Numbered from the stretch's first letter, positions 1-11,375 are shown. The stretch: 64,000 nt of DNA from Coremacera marginata (GCA_914767935.1 OU612045.1:136382680-136446679); one strand, 5' to 3'. Notes: generated from the sequence alone by a model not told the origin. Program-made: numbers and translations.

Positions 1-2226
1 CGTGGCCAAGATGTTTGGCTGGGAAAAGGTGCCGAACAGACGCGTCAGATACTGAAATGCATGTGGTGCGGACAAAGTTTTAGATCGCTGGCCGAGATGA
101 CGAGTCACATGCAAGAGACGCAACACTACACAAATATAATATCACAAGAACAAATCATTTCCTGGAAGTCAACGGATGATAAGAGCTCAAGTGGTGGTTC
201 CTCAAACGGACCGGCAACTTCACCATCTTTAGGCACACCTCCTGCAACTAACAGTGTAAACCCTAATGGTACAACAACTGTTCAGCTACCAAGTTCTAGC
301 GCTACCGTAAGTGCTGTGCTAACATGCAAAGTTTGCAATCAAGCTTTCGCCTCTCTAAAAGAGCTCAGCAGCCACATGGTTAAAAACTCACACTACAAGG
401 AACATATGATGCGTTCCGCTGGTGAGACTAGTCCTAACATTCCTCGTGGGCGTGGCAGACAGGCACGTGAGAAACGCAAAAAGTCGCTACCCGTAAGAAA
501 GCTGCTTGAATTAGAGCGTGCTCAACAGGACTACAAGGCCAATAGTTTGGACCCTGCTCTGAAGCCACTGCGAGATTTCGCTGCCTCCACTAAAATAACA
601 TGTGAAAAATGCGGAGAAAAGATTGAGACAGCTCTTTTTGTTGATCATATACGCCAGTGTCTAGGCGGTAGTATTCCAATGATGTCGCGAAATAGCAATA
701 AGGCGCCATACACACCGACGGCAATGTCAGCAGAACGCTTGACAAGTCCACACACGTCCAGCAGTAGGAGTAATAGTCGAAAGACGGCTGATGACAATAT
801 CTCACCGATCTCCATACGGCCTGATATTATCTCTCCCGTTCTAAAGGAGGGTGAGAAGTCAACTACCACACCGTCGGTCTTAAATGCCATCGAACAATTA
901 ATTGAAAAAAGTTTTGATACACGTTCTCGACATGGCAATAGCTCTTTTGGTGGAACAAATCAGTCCAACACGCCACTGGGTTCCAGTATTCTTAAACGTT
1001 TAGGCATCGACGAAAGCGTCGATTATACCAAACCACTAATGGATCCACAAACAATGCATTTCTTGCGTTCGTATTCTGCCTATTCTGGACGTGATCGCAG
1101 TGCAAGTGAGTCAAGCTCTGTGTCTGAACGAGGAAGCAGCCGATTGGAGTCTCTCACTCCTGAAAGGAATTCTGAAATCTCAAGACAAGTAACTCCACGG
1201 TGTACACCAGACCGATCTGCCATTCCGGTTGAGTTTACAAATGAGCGACTCAAACGAGAACAAACGCCTGATATGAAAATCAAAGCTGAACCTATTGATG
1301 ATCAATATCCTGTAGCAGAAAAAAGCTTGGAGACGGCGCAGAAAATTTCTGTCAAGAAAGAATTCAATATGACAGAAGAAGATGCTACTTTACATAAAAA
1401 GGAAACCGATCATGAAGCTCGACGCCCATTAATCAGCACCGGCTCACACACACACAGTCCTAGTGCAAGTGAACGCTCTATCACTCCAAAATCAAATGCT
1501 TCATTGGGCGACAAGAAGCTTCTATCATGCGGAAGCAGTCTTAATGCACTCTCCTCCATGTTTGATAGTCTTAACAACATGGGTGCTCCAACAGTAGCGT
1601 TAACCGGCACATTAAATTCTGGAGAGACAAACAACAACAACAACAACGTCAGTGGTAAGAAACCCAATTTCAATCCGCTAGCAGCCTTGCAAAAACTTTG
1701 CGAAAAAACCGATCCACCAGCAGCCAACACACGTAGTAACAGTAGTAGCTCCAACACTATTCTTCAACCCCATCCACCCAATCTGCAGAGTAGTGTTGCC
1801 ATTAATGGAGGTGGTAATGGTGGTAACATGGTCGCCTTTAGCTGGGCCTGCAACGATGCTGTCATGACTTCTGACTCTATTATAAAGTGTTCCTTCTGCG
1901 ATACGCCTTTTTGCTCTAAAGGAGCCTATCGTCACCATCTATCTAAGGTGCACTTTGTAAAAGACGACGTTACCGACCCCCCATGCCCATCTTCCATGGC
2001 CATGAAGTCGCCAGCACCTGTGCCATCACCACGATCAGCAGCTTCGCCCAAGAGTTCTTCCAAAAGTCCAGCAACTCATCGTCAGGCCGCGTCACCTTCA
2101 ATGATGATGCAAAACACAGTTGGAACGGCATTGACTCCAACCATCAATCCATACGATGAGTCTCCACAGTCAAAATTCCTAAAGTACACGGAGCTCGCCA
2201 AGCAATTATCATCCAAAAATGTTTGA
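1..2226 (+). CDS. tio: Teashirt/tiptop-family zinc-finger transcription factor, 3' part (5' end outside window)
   Basis: The frame is open from base 1, so this is the 3' part of a larger exon; the first ATG at 61 lies inside the first finger (its first Cys codon is 58-60) and is not the true start. Counting codons from base 1, four widely spaced fingers are visible: C20-C23-H36-H42 and C109-C112-H125-H131 (both C-x2-C-x12-H-x5-H), a C2HC-like C201-C204-H216-C220, and a C-terminal C630-C633-H646-H651. Between fingers 3 and 4 the protein is Ser/Thr/Pro/Asn-rich and looks disordered, with an Asn run near codons 544-549. It ends in KFLKYTELAKQLSSKNV. Family knowledge: Teashirt and Tiptop are nuclear regulators with widely spaced C-x2-C-x12-H-x5-H fingers, acting in trunk, leg, gut and eye patterning. 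The fourth, C-terminal finger is, to my recollection, kept in Tiptop and in the single ancestral gene but absent from Drosophila Teashirt, so I favour tiptop over teashirt. Family confidence is very high, paralogue moderate. Confidence 0.93.
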   Translation, partial: RGQDVWLGKGAEQTRQILKCMWCGQSFRSLAEMTSHMQETQHYTNIISQEQIISWKSTDDKSSSGGSSNGPATSPSLGTPPATNSVNPNGTTTVQLPSSSATVSAVLTCKVCNQAFASLKELSSHMVKNSHYKEHMMRSAGETSPNIPRGRGRQAREKRKKSLPVRKLLELERAQQDYKANSLDPALKPLRDFAASTKITCEKCGEKIETALFVDHIRQCLGGSIPMMSRNSNKAPYTPTAMSAERLTSPHTSSSRSNSRKTADDNISPISIRPDIISPVLKEGEKSTTTPSVLNAIEQLIEKSFDTRSRHGNSSFGGTNQSNTPLGSSILKRLGIDESVDYTKPLMDPQTMHFLRSYSAYSGRDRSASESSSVSERGSSRLESLTPERNSEISRQVTPRCTPDRSAIPVEFTNERLKREQTPDMKIKAEPIDDQYPVAEKSLETAQKISVKKEFNMTEEDATLHKKETDHEARRPLISTGSHTHSPSASERSITPKSNASLGDKKLLSCGSSLNALSSMFDSLNNMGAPTVALTGTLNSGETNNNNNNVSGKKPNFNPLAALQKLCEKTDPPAANTRSNSSSSNTILQPHPPNLQSSVAINGGGNGGNMVAFSWACNDAVMTSDSIIKCSFCDTPFCSKGAYRHHLSKVHFVKDDVTDPPCPSSMAMKSPAPVPSPRSAASPKSSSKSPATHRQAASPSMMMQNTVGTALTPTINPYDESPQSKFLKYTELAKQLSSKNV

Positions 2227-5200
2227 CAAACATGAAGCAGAGGAAAATTATTAAGATATGAAGCACTACCGCCTCCAGGTTTCAATCCTCATGAACGAAA
2301 TCAGTAACTTTTCAAAAGCCATAAAAAAAGTATGAATATCTTTTTTGAACTAAAGTGCAGTTTAGTAAAAATTAGTATAATTTTGCTCCTCCCCAAATAC
2401 TGAAATTTGCGGTTGCCATACTTAATCCGATCAAGATTAATTCATTTTGTTTTTTTTCACAATTAACACATAACACAATAGATAGTCAGACTTCAGCAAA
2501 CAAAAAAATTAATATTAAAAATTTTAATTAGCTCTCAAACGTGAAGTATTACTGTTAAAATAGAAGCTTGTATTGGTAGCAACAGAGAGAAAGAAAGAGA
2601 AAAAATCATACACTTGCTTGTAATTAATCAATTATATCGACATGCAAACTAACATTATGTGAGAACCATTAAAAGGAAATACTGAGCAAGTTTTTATTGA
2701 AACGATCTTGCAGACAAAGAATATACTAACTCAAAGTTCTAATGAGAATTGAGAAACTCTAGAAAAATCATTTTAAGCTCTTGTTGCTCTTTTATGTACT
2801 CAAAAATAAACAGTAATTCAAATTGTATTTACTCTTTCAAAGCACAATTTTTCTCTTATAATTGCTCTTAAATGACCGCTCTTAGCAACGTGCACTCTTT
2901 TTAATATTAAGAGTATCTTAAGAGCATGCAATGAGAAACGTTCTCTTAGCAATTGATTTATTTCAAATACAGTAGGAGGAGAAAACTGTAAACAAAAATA
3001 ACTACAGCGCAGTCTTTCCTATTCAGTCATACCCTATTCAGTCCGTCCCTTTCTTGTCAACACTGTTGGCCATTATTATGCAGCAGTACAATTGCATCAA
3101 TATTTAATTAAAAAAGCGCACTCATTGCATTTGATGAACTGCTGTCTATCAGCGTGCGAAAGAGATGTCAATAGTTTGACGAAATGCCAACGTAGCACTT
3201 GCTGTCGCTTTTGCGCCCACTTGCTTCATGGGCAGCCTTAAAACAAAAACAAATAAAATGTTACAAAATGCAAAACAATTACAAAACAAATAAAAAAGGG
3301 GAGTGAGTTTCGAATGTGCCAAAGAAACCGGTATTTTTTGCCGGCAACAAAGTGAGTGTAATATAATATGAGTATATTTTGAGCAGCAAATTCAAAGAGT
3401 ATTAAGATGAGTTAAAACAATGTTCGAAAACTTGTTGTCAATTGAGTGTTATTTGTTAGAGTTCCTTTGTTGGTGGTTATAAGATTGAGCAAATTATATT
3501 TTCTGTAATAATACAAGGACAAAAAAAAAATTTAACTAGTGAAAAAATTCGAAACAGTAGTAATTGATTGAAAAAATTTAAGATATACTAATTAATTAAA
3601 TAAAGTATTCCAAATTTAACGATAAGGGACTTTCTATTAATAATATTTATTTAAATGGACTGAAAAATGTTAAGAAACCATAATGCAGTTACATTCTTTG
3701 GTAATTATGAACACATCAAATATTGAGACATGTTATTTAAAGATCGAAATATGATGCAAATTTTATTGAAATGATAACATTAAAACTAAAGATAAAAATA
3801 TTTTTAAGCAGTTATAGTTTTTAGATTGAATAACTCGAAATTTCATAAAACTCATTCTTATTTCCAATCAGCAACTATTGAGATATATATAAAAATATTC
3901 TAACCTTAAACTAAATGATTACGCTTTTATTTTGTATAAATTTATTCTAAACTTGTGGTTTTAAGAAAATTTATGTTAAGTATAAAATTTTTAAATTTTT
4001 TTAATATATTTTTAAATATTGCTACAGCAAAAAAGTGCAACTAAACCGAAAACAAGTATACGTAAAAATAAACTTTTAACCTCATTGTGCTAAAAATTTT
4101 AATAAGAAAATAAGTAATAAAACTATGCATGAAATACAGTATTTATACACATACTTGCAAATATTTAAGTTTATTCCTACATACCTTAATTGTTAAAAGT
4201 ACTTAATACTATTTTAAGTAGTAAATATTGTAAATTGATAAGCAGACACAGTATACTAGACAAGAATCGTGGAAACCTTTATATCTACTTACAATAAGTA
4301 ATAAGAAAAAATTCAATGTTTATAGAATACTTGTGAAATAATTTCCAAGCACTGTACATAAATATCTAGTTAACCATTATATTCTCTAATCAAAATTTTC
4401 AAGCATTTAATTCTTGTTAAGTAAAAATTAAAACTAATAATAATCTTGTATACGCCGAACGAAACTAATTGAATGAATCTTAATCTTAAGTAGTCTACCA
4501 GGAAATGTTGAACATTTACTATTTATTTTACTATATTTTTGTTGTGATATATTATACCATATTAAAAATAATTTCAATTAATAATAAAAGCACTTTAATG
4601 CTAAAGAAGAAGAAGATGTAATATTTTCCATTTGAATTTGCTTGATAAAACTTTTTAAAAAAATATATAAATATATTTATCAATTAAAAATAGATTAAGC
4701 AAATGAAAATAACTATTTAAAATAAAAGGCTCCAAAATGAAATAAAAGAAAAGTATACGTTACAGAAATTTAAAGTGAATTGGTTTTAATATTTTTTTCT
4801 TGGGTTAGCTTTTATTGAGCTGGCAATTTAGCAAATTGGTAAGTTGAGTCTCTAATTTATAGTGAAAGCAGTATCTATGTGGAATTTTGGAGAATGATGT
4901 TATTCAATCAGAAAGTAAAAGCGAATAAATGTAGTAGATGAAAATGTTATCAGTAGCTAAGACCGTTTGGATATATTTGGATACTTTTGTAATAAATTTG
5001 ATGAACACTTTTTGATTGACCTTAGTTCAAATTTGTCTACAAAAATATAAATGAGATGAGTTATTGACCCAAATTATTTGAATTTATTTAAAAAAATCAC
5101 TCTGATTTTTTTTGTATTTTACATTTATATAATGAAACTTAATTGTGTTAATATATTTAAATCTTAAAATAGTGCCTGCACCAAAAGTGCGTTGTTGAAC

Positions 5201-6215
5201 ATACCTTTGAATTTCAGATTAATCTCTTTTTCTTGATTGAAAAATTAAAATTTAGCTTGCGCATAGAGGTGGAATTTGGATTAACAGCTCTATTCTCGCA
5301 ATTGGTTGACCCCAATATTGTCAAGAAATTATTGTTAATAATTTTGCAACCAGTTTTGTCAACCCTTTCCCGCATGCTCTTGACAAATAAAAAGTTTTTA
5401 CAATGTGGTGAAAGCTGTTTGCCCCAAAGGGTGTTGCATTTGTGTTCACATTATCCCGTAAAGTTCGATCATCTAATTTTTTTTGCAAAATAAGTGTTTC
5501 TTTAAAAAAGGACGCAACACGTGAATTCATTTAAATAATTCCAATACTATTTACATGCCGCAGATTTCCCTTTTCAGTATGTTGATAATATAAAATGTAT
5601 TTAGTTTACACCACTTTTTTTGCTTATGCCATAATAAATAGTACCTACTTTTTCAAAGAGATATTAAAATATACGGAAAGCAATGTACATTTTGAACAAA
5701 TGATTTAAATGAAGGAAATGTACAGCGATCATTCCAAAATGGCTTAACTCGTTTGCGGTATCGTTTTTTAAGTGAATGAAGTGTTAATTCAAGTAAATGT
5801 GCTGTATGTTGCGAATGCTAAAATAATAATATTGGGTGTTTACAAATACATACACCCAAAAAAAAAACCGCATGTTAAAAGTAAATACGAATATATTTCA
5901 TTAAAAATTTAATGAAACATACTTTATTTTAACTCGCAACATAGTTGTATAGAAAAATGACTATGAACGCAGTTTAAATCAAAAAGAAGAGAATTGAGTT
6001 TTAAATGAAAAGTATTTAATTATTTTAATTTAACAACATAAAATTGAATTGAATTATTTTTAATTTAACAACGTTTATATTAAGTCAAACATTATTGAAA
6101 CTTAATTTGTTCTATTGCATTTAAATATTTTAAAATTGAAATTAAAGTGTTAATATTTTCAAATCAAAGTGAGGCACACTCAATCCGAATATGAATGAAT
6201 ATATGGGGGCCTGCC
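2227..6215. other. 3' UTR and AT-rich intergenic DNA, no gene seen
   Basis: No convincing coding region is present. 2750-2955 carries repeated GCTCTT/AAGAGC words that can fold into nested hairpins. 3000-3250 is richer in GC and looks single-copy. The rest is low-complexity A+T. An 86-codon open frame at 5233-5493 has no recognisable domain and is flanked by AT-rich DNA; I treat it as chance. Confidence 0.6.
2805..2810 (+). terminator. Candidate polyadenylation signal of the tio/tsh gene
   Basis: This is the first clear AATAAA hexamer downstream of the stop codon (TGA at 2224-2226), 580 bases into the AT-rich 3' flank. AATAAA hexamers occur by chance in DNA this AT-rich, and several more follow, so which one is used cannot be told from sequence. 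Confidence 0.35.
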
Positions 6216-6232
6216 GACAACAGTAGTACAAG

Positions 6233-6858
6233 GGATTTTTCGGAAAAAATTAGTTAAGTACGGAAACGCATAGAAGAAATTAGTATTCAATTTAAGCTCA
6301 GTATGCTGTAGAAACGAAAACAAAATTCCCATAAGAAGTACATTGAGTTTTTTGACAGCGAACAGGCAGCGGAATTTTTTTCCGATAGGTAGTACGCTGT
6401 TGGCGGGAAAAAATTGTTCAGTGCTGCCAAGTTCACAATCATGTGTGGAGACTTAAAATGTCATAATTTCGCTGGCAATAATATGCCCGTACATTTAATT
6501 ACCGCGGAAATTTGACATTCAAGAATAAAAAAATAAGCAGTAAGTGTGTGTTGGTGTTGAATTTGTTATTAACCAAATTTATTATTATTATTAATGTGTA
6601 GTCTTGCCTTTTACAGAATATAAAATTGCAGTAATAAAAATATGAATCTATCAAACAGAACAGCTAGTACTTTTTCTCCACCCAAAAATTTTGGCTCTAC
6701 ACCAAAATTTCGCGTGCAGAACTATATGCCCAAAAATTTTCGTTCCTACAGCATACTAAGCTTTAGAATGAAATATCAGTTCTTTCGCGTGTTATCTCAG
6801 TGAATTACCGCAGATTTCACCATCAAGTCAAAACGTATTTTAATTTTTACTTAGAGAA
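6233..6858. mobile_element. Inverted-repeat element flanked by a 13-bp direct repeat
   Basis: A left segment around 6277-6325 and a right segment around 6720-6780 are inverted copies of each other; both hold the word CAGCATACT or its complement AGTATGCTG next to related AACGAAAA/TTTTCGTT tracts. The block is bracketed by the direct repeat ACAGTAGTACAAG at 6220-6232 and 6859-6871, which could be a target-site duplication, although 13 bp is long for a DNA transposon. A 53-codon open frame (6642-6803) inside has no recognised domain. I cannot assign a superfamily. Confidence 0.45.
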
Positions 6859-7064
6859 ACAGTAGTACAAGTCTTACGTGCAATCACAAAACACAGTAAG
6901 CGCCATTTTTAGGATTTTCACTTTATGATTAAACTTAAATTTGAATTTTTTGTTTTATCTAAAACAGTCACCCTCTAGTCTTTACGCCGTATAGTTTTAG
7001 AGATACTGAACTGATCAAACCTAGTATATACACAATAATTTTGGATTTACAATTTCAGAACATA

Positions 7065-7935
7065 CAGGGTGGTTGATTTTGAATAAAACACAAATTATTT
7101 AGGAAATTTTTGTTATTTCTTTTTATTATGATAATATTGGTAAGGTTCAATTATGTATGGAACAAAATATCGGCCAAATGGCCGCCGCGACCTCGGCGGC
7201 ACTCCTCCATCCGATGGTCCAAATTTTCGATGACGCTAAGGCATAAGTGAGGTTCTATGCCGTTAATGTGCCGAATTATCGCACATTATCATCCTTTAGC
7301 TCTTGAACTGTTGCTGGCTTATCGACGTACACCTTTTCTTTCAAATAATCCCAAAGAAAGAAGTCCAACGGTGTCAAATCACTTGATCTTGGCGGCCAAT
7401 CGACATCGCCACCACGTGAAATAACAATTGATCATCCACTGTTGCCATTTCTTGCCACCATTCTAACCATTGACGACGCTTGAAATGGTCAAGAGGCTTT
7501 AGTTCTTGAGTCAATTGCACCTTGTAAGCGTGTAAATGCAAGTCTTTATGCATAATGTTCATCAACGACGAGCGTGAGAGGTGCAATTGTTGGGCACGAC
7601 GACGAGTTGAGGTGGGCGGCTCTTCAGCCACACTATCGCGAACAGCAGCAATATTTTCTGCAGTACGAGCTGTACGAGCATGCTTTGATGTTTTCCCATC
7701 TCGATTGTACGCACATTTGGACGATTAAATTGACCGAAAAAATCACGAAGTGCACGATATGCATTTTGATTTGAACGCCCATTTTCATAATAAGCCTTAA
7801 TAACTTTAACGCGTTGCTCGATTGTGTATCTTTCCATGGTTCAAATTGAGTTAGTCTGAAATTGAGAAATGTCAAATGAAATGCAGAAAAAAACACATTC
7901 ACATTCAACATCGGCCCTTAAAATTTAACCACCCT
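7065..7935 (-). mobile_element. Tc1/mariner-like element, internally deleted
   Basis: The ends are inverted repeats: CAGGGTGGTTGATTTT at 7065 and its imperfect complement ending CCACCCT at 7935. Both are flanked by TA (7063-7064 and 7936-7937), the target duplication typical of the IS630-Tc1-mariner superfamily. It carries a decayed transposase on the minus strand. At 871 bp it is well below the length needed for an intact element, so it is a non-autonomous deletion derivative. Confidence 0.8.
7151..7837 (-). pseudogene. Transposase remnant, Tc1/mariner-like with an N-terminal helix-turn-helix
   Basis: On the minus strand the remnant begins at 7837 with MERYTIEQRVKVIKAYYENG, a helix-turn-helix start found in a Tc1/mariner-like transposase group common in insects. 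After a frameshift it continues in 7374-7631 with the second DNA-binding half (RRRAQQLHLSRSSL, then LHLHAYKVQLTQELKP). The central catalytic region is missing. Near 7390-7340 another frame shows the C-terminal block WPPRSSDLTPLDFFLWDYLK, followed by VYVDKPATVQELK and a last GGHLADILFHT before the stop at 7151-7153. So the N- and C-terminal parts are kept but the middle of the DDE domain is deleted and several frameshifts occurred. The element at 46432-47308 belongs to the same group. Confidence 0.8.
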
Positions 7936-8033
7936 TAAAGTATGTAGAAAAAATATATCCGAATATAGTATGTGAGGGAAATATTACGCGTACAAAACAT
8001 TGGATTCCTAGTATCATCGCAAGATGCTCTGAT

Positions 8034-8584
8034 GTGCTTAATCAGCACACATCTGAAGTTAAAATGATCCTGTGTTTTAATTCCAACGACCTGAATTTAT
8101 CACAATCACAATCATCTTCTGAAGAGCTTTGTACTCAAAGTGGTGAATCACCTGATTCAATGACCATTTCAAATTCGAATAGTGACTGTACCAAACAACT
8201 TCAGCAACTTTTTTTTTATTTATTTTTAACATCGTCTGATTTCCAAAAGTTTGTTGATAATGTGTGGCACAAAAATTCCTCGAAAGGCTAAAAACGAAAA
8301 AGACGAAATTCCTCTTTTTGAGAGTATTCAGAATTCGCGTTGGCGAATTTCGGCAAGGGTCTCGAAATCTCTTTTGTAAAACCAAAATGGATAGTAACGC
8401 CGAATTAAGGGAGAGCTGCTTTTTAAAGAACAAATTTAAAACTGAAATACCAACGTTTGAGGTAAAAAACTTGGGACTAAATATCCTTAAATTGAATAAA
8501 ATGAAAACAGAACTTGTGCCACACATGCCACCCAGGAAAAGAATTTGCTGGGATAAGATGTCTTCAAATGATTTTTTCTTGTAG
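8034..8584 (+). CDS. Unrecognised open-frame pair, hypothetical
   Basis: Two overlapping open frames lie in line: 8034-8291 (85 codons, Ser/Asn/Gln-rich, then hydrophobic) and 8264-8584 (106 codons, basic, ending in PPRKRICWDKMSSNDFFL). The overlap in different frames suggests one broken coding sequence. The opposite strand of the same stretch is also open for 174 codons (8077-8601), so the openness may be compositional. I do not recognise a family. The block lies about 100 bases right of the transposon ending at 7935 and could be part of another element. Confidence 0.25.
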
Positions 8585-8601
8585 TTAAATGTCTCATCCA
8601 C

Positions 8602-9594
8602 ATACTATGTTTTGATATTGTAAATTTGTTTTAATATACTTTTTAAAAAGGTTTATAAAACAAAGTAAGTGATTTAATGCTATTACACAATATTTTGCAA
8701 TAATTTTGAGAGTGATTCCTGAATTTTGTATCATTTTCGATACTTTTTAGCATTTTGAGTATATTGGTTTAGATAGTAATAACAAACGGCAAGGCAAATA
8801 ACACAAAACCTCAGTTTTCTCAAAACTATGAAAATGGAGATACTATGTTTTGTTGTTGTACAGGAGAATTACACTTGGACTAGTCACCTGAATAAAATAA
8901 TAAATTTGTTTAGGGAAACAGAGGCACAAATGCAACTGTAAATTTAAATTCATTAAAAAACTAAATGAAAAATTTAGAACAAGTGCAAAGAAATTAATAA
9001 CACGTTCCTACCTTCTCCTGGTCTTTCTTAGACTTAGAGGTAAACAATTTGTTTAGGAGTGCGCTGTGTTGTCTTTACTACATTATTTTCAGTTGTCAGT
9101 ATTGTTAAGTGTGATTTTTAGGAATTAGTTAGAAAAACTTCCATGAAGGTAAATTTCATACTTGCATAAGAAAAATCGAGAGGAATTTTATTTGGATTTT
9201 TTTTCAGATATCTTTTTTGCAAAATAGTTCAGAGAATAAGAAAGGAAATTTTTAAAAATGTTAACATCTATCATTTTTGACTCCAACGTCATAAAGCTTT
9301 ATAAATGTATCAATAACAAGCATAAGCGTCAAGAAAATCGGTAAAATAAATAATTATAAAGAGGTTTGAAATGACGAAAATAAGGAAAAATATGCATCTT
9401 TGCAAAATACAACACCGCCGAAAACTAAGAAAAGAAAATAACATCCAGACGCGCTCCAGAGATATATGCGATTGAAATAATATCATATAATTGATATTTG
9501 CTTTTTAAAAAAACAAAACATTTTGTGTGAAAACATGTAAATTTTTTGGAGTTGGAAAGATATTACAAGAAATTTTATTTTCACTATTTTTATA
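8602..9594. other. AT-rich intergenic DNA, nothing recognised
   Basis: I see no open frame, tRNA-like motif or terminal repeat here. A short TTTGTTTAGG word occurs twice (around 8907 and 9047), too short to interpret. Confidence 0.5.
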
Positions 9595-10286
9595 CCAGCT
9601 TAGTGATAGTGAAACATCTCTCCACTATCACTCTTTAATGAATGAGACTTTAATGATAGTGTTATTTTATTGCACTTTAACTAAATTAAGTGGGAGTGAC
9701 TAAATCTCCACTACACTTAAATAGTGCAAAATTTGAGCAGTCACTACATAAAAGCTAGAATTTAAAATATTACCACTCAACTTTCAAAAATTACTGGCTT
9801 TAAAATTATTTTAGCCAGACTCGAATAAAACAAATCTATTATAATAAAATATTACTTTCTAAATGGAGTAGCGTTTATTTTCGTTTGCGAAACTTTCTCG
9901 TAGAAATAAATTCAGCGATTTTAATGTAAAGCTTGTTTTGCTTAAAGCTAATAATTGTTAGCATCTTTTGTTTTTCGTGTTTTAGAATACTTAATACTAA
10001 AAATAAACCGTTGAGATTTTCTTTCAATTTAGTGGAAACTTTTTGTGTTCTACTACAATTAGTGCATTTATTTATTTTTTGCACTTTTAATTTGAGTGGA
10101 AAAAAATGTTGCACTAAGCTGTAGATTGTTTTTTTAATATTTTATATGCATTTTAGTGAAAAGTTTTTCACTATCACTGTTGTATAGTGAGGCTTATATT
10201 TTAACACAAAAAAAGTAGTGAATAATTTTGCACTCTCAGTACATGTTAGCTGACACTGAAAATTTAGGGCACTACCCCCATCTCTG
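9595..10286. mobile_element. hAT-like element remnant with iterated subterminal AGTG repeats
   Basis: The block holds many copies of AGTGATAGTG, CACTATCAC and AGTGNAA-type words in both orientations (9600-9760 and 10020-10270). The right border reads GCACTACCCCCATCTCTG, complement CAGAGATGGGGG, which resembles hAT terminal inverted repeats starting CAGAGATG. A matching left terminus is not visible, so the left border is approximate and no target duplication can be proposed. Open frames inside are short and unrecognised. Iterated subterminal words are a usual feature of hAT elements, where transposase binds. Confidence 0.5.
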
Positions 10287-10479
10287 ATATTTTTTTAATA
10301 AAAAAAAATTTACTTTGAATATTTGGCTGAAGTCAAAAATACAGGCATGCTTTAAAAACAAATATTGAAATAAAGTAATAAGAATAAAAAGAAATAAGTT
10401 AAAAATGTTATGATAAGGCTTTATATGAACACTTATTTATTAAAAAACTTATTTGGAGTCGAAAATGAATAATTTTTTT

Positions 10480-11375
10480 ATCATTTCATTCCTCGTAAAT
10501 GAACTATTTTTTGTTCATAAATAAGTTCAGAAATGACTCATAAATGTTTTTTTATTTTGAATTCTTAAATAAGTTCTAAAAAGAATATTTTTTCTTTCAT
10601 ATCACTTGGAAACAATTTCTCACAAACGAACCATTCCTCCAAATGAATCCTCGTAAATGAACTATTTTTTGTTCATAAATGAGTTCAGAATTGAGTCATA
10701 AATGTTACTTTCTAAAATGTTATATTCTAAAATGAGTTAAAAAAGGAAGAATTTAAAGCTTTTATATTTTTATAATAGTAAATTAAAATGTTAACCTTCA
10801 TACAAACGTCATATGAACTTTTTCACCAGTGCGAATTGACTCTTGCCATAAGAAGGGAGATGGATGTACTACTACACGTATGAGAAACCATTTTCTTTTT
10901 TATCTATCTACAAGTCTGGCATAACATTCCAACATTTTTAAAAATTAAGATCAAGCCCAAAGAGAATAAAAACCGCGACAACATTCCATGCAAAATTGTA
11001 ATGAAATAAATTCCCCAATAAATAACTTAACTATTTTAATACTTCACACATAATTTGAAAGTTTTCCGAACAAAAAAAAAGGTTCGTTTCTGAGAGGCAT
11101 TTTCGTCCGATGATTGATACAAAAAGGGTTAATTTTCGAGTGCTGAATAATAACGTTTTTTATGGGTCATTTAAAGCTCATTTCCGAACAAAAAAAAGTA
11201 GAATATATGGTTCCTTTTTAAATCATTTCCGAACAAAATAAGGTTAATTTTTGGGAGGCATTTTAGTCCGACGAATGCTACAAAAAGGTTTCATTTATGA
11301 GTGCCGAAAATTAACGTCTCTACCCGAAAAGATTCATAAATGAATTCAAAAAAGGTAGTTTTGTTTCACTGGGTT
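10480..11375. repeat. Block of long direct repeats, probably a non-autonomous transposon
   Basis: Two repeat pairs sit head to tail. About 60 bp beginning CCTCGTAAATGAACTATTTT occurs at 10491-10550 and again at 10646-10705. About 95 bp beginning TTTCCGAACAAAA and including GAGGCATTTT and AGTGC occurs at about 11061-11160 and 11225-11315. The right part ends near GTTTCACTGGGTTAA (11365-11380). No coding sequence is seen. The structure suggests one internally repetitive mobile element, but its ends and class are unknown. Confidence 0.5.

Noticed and set aside
590..2285. Several 60-115 codon open frames on the minus strand opposite the zinc-finger gene
   Set aside because: They are shadows of the coding frame, with no domain or independent start context.
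5233..5530. Open frames on both strands (86 and 69 codons)
   Set aside because: No recognisable protein family, no regulatory context, overlapping antisense; consistent with chance.
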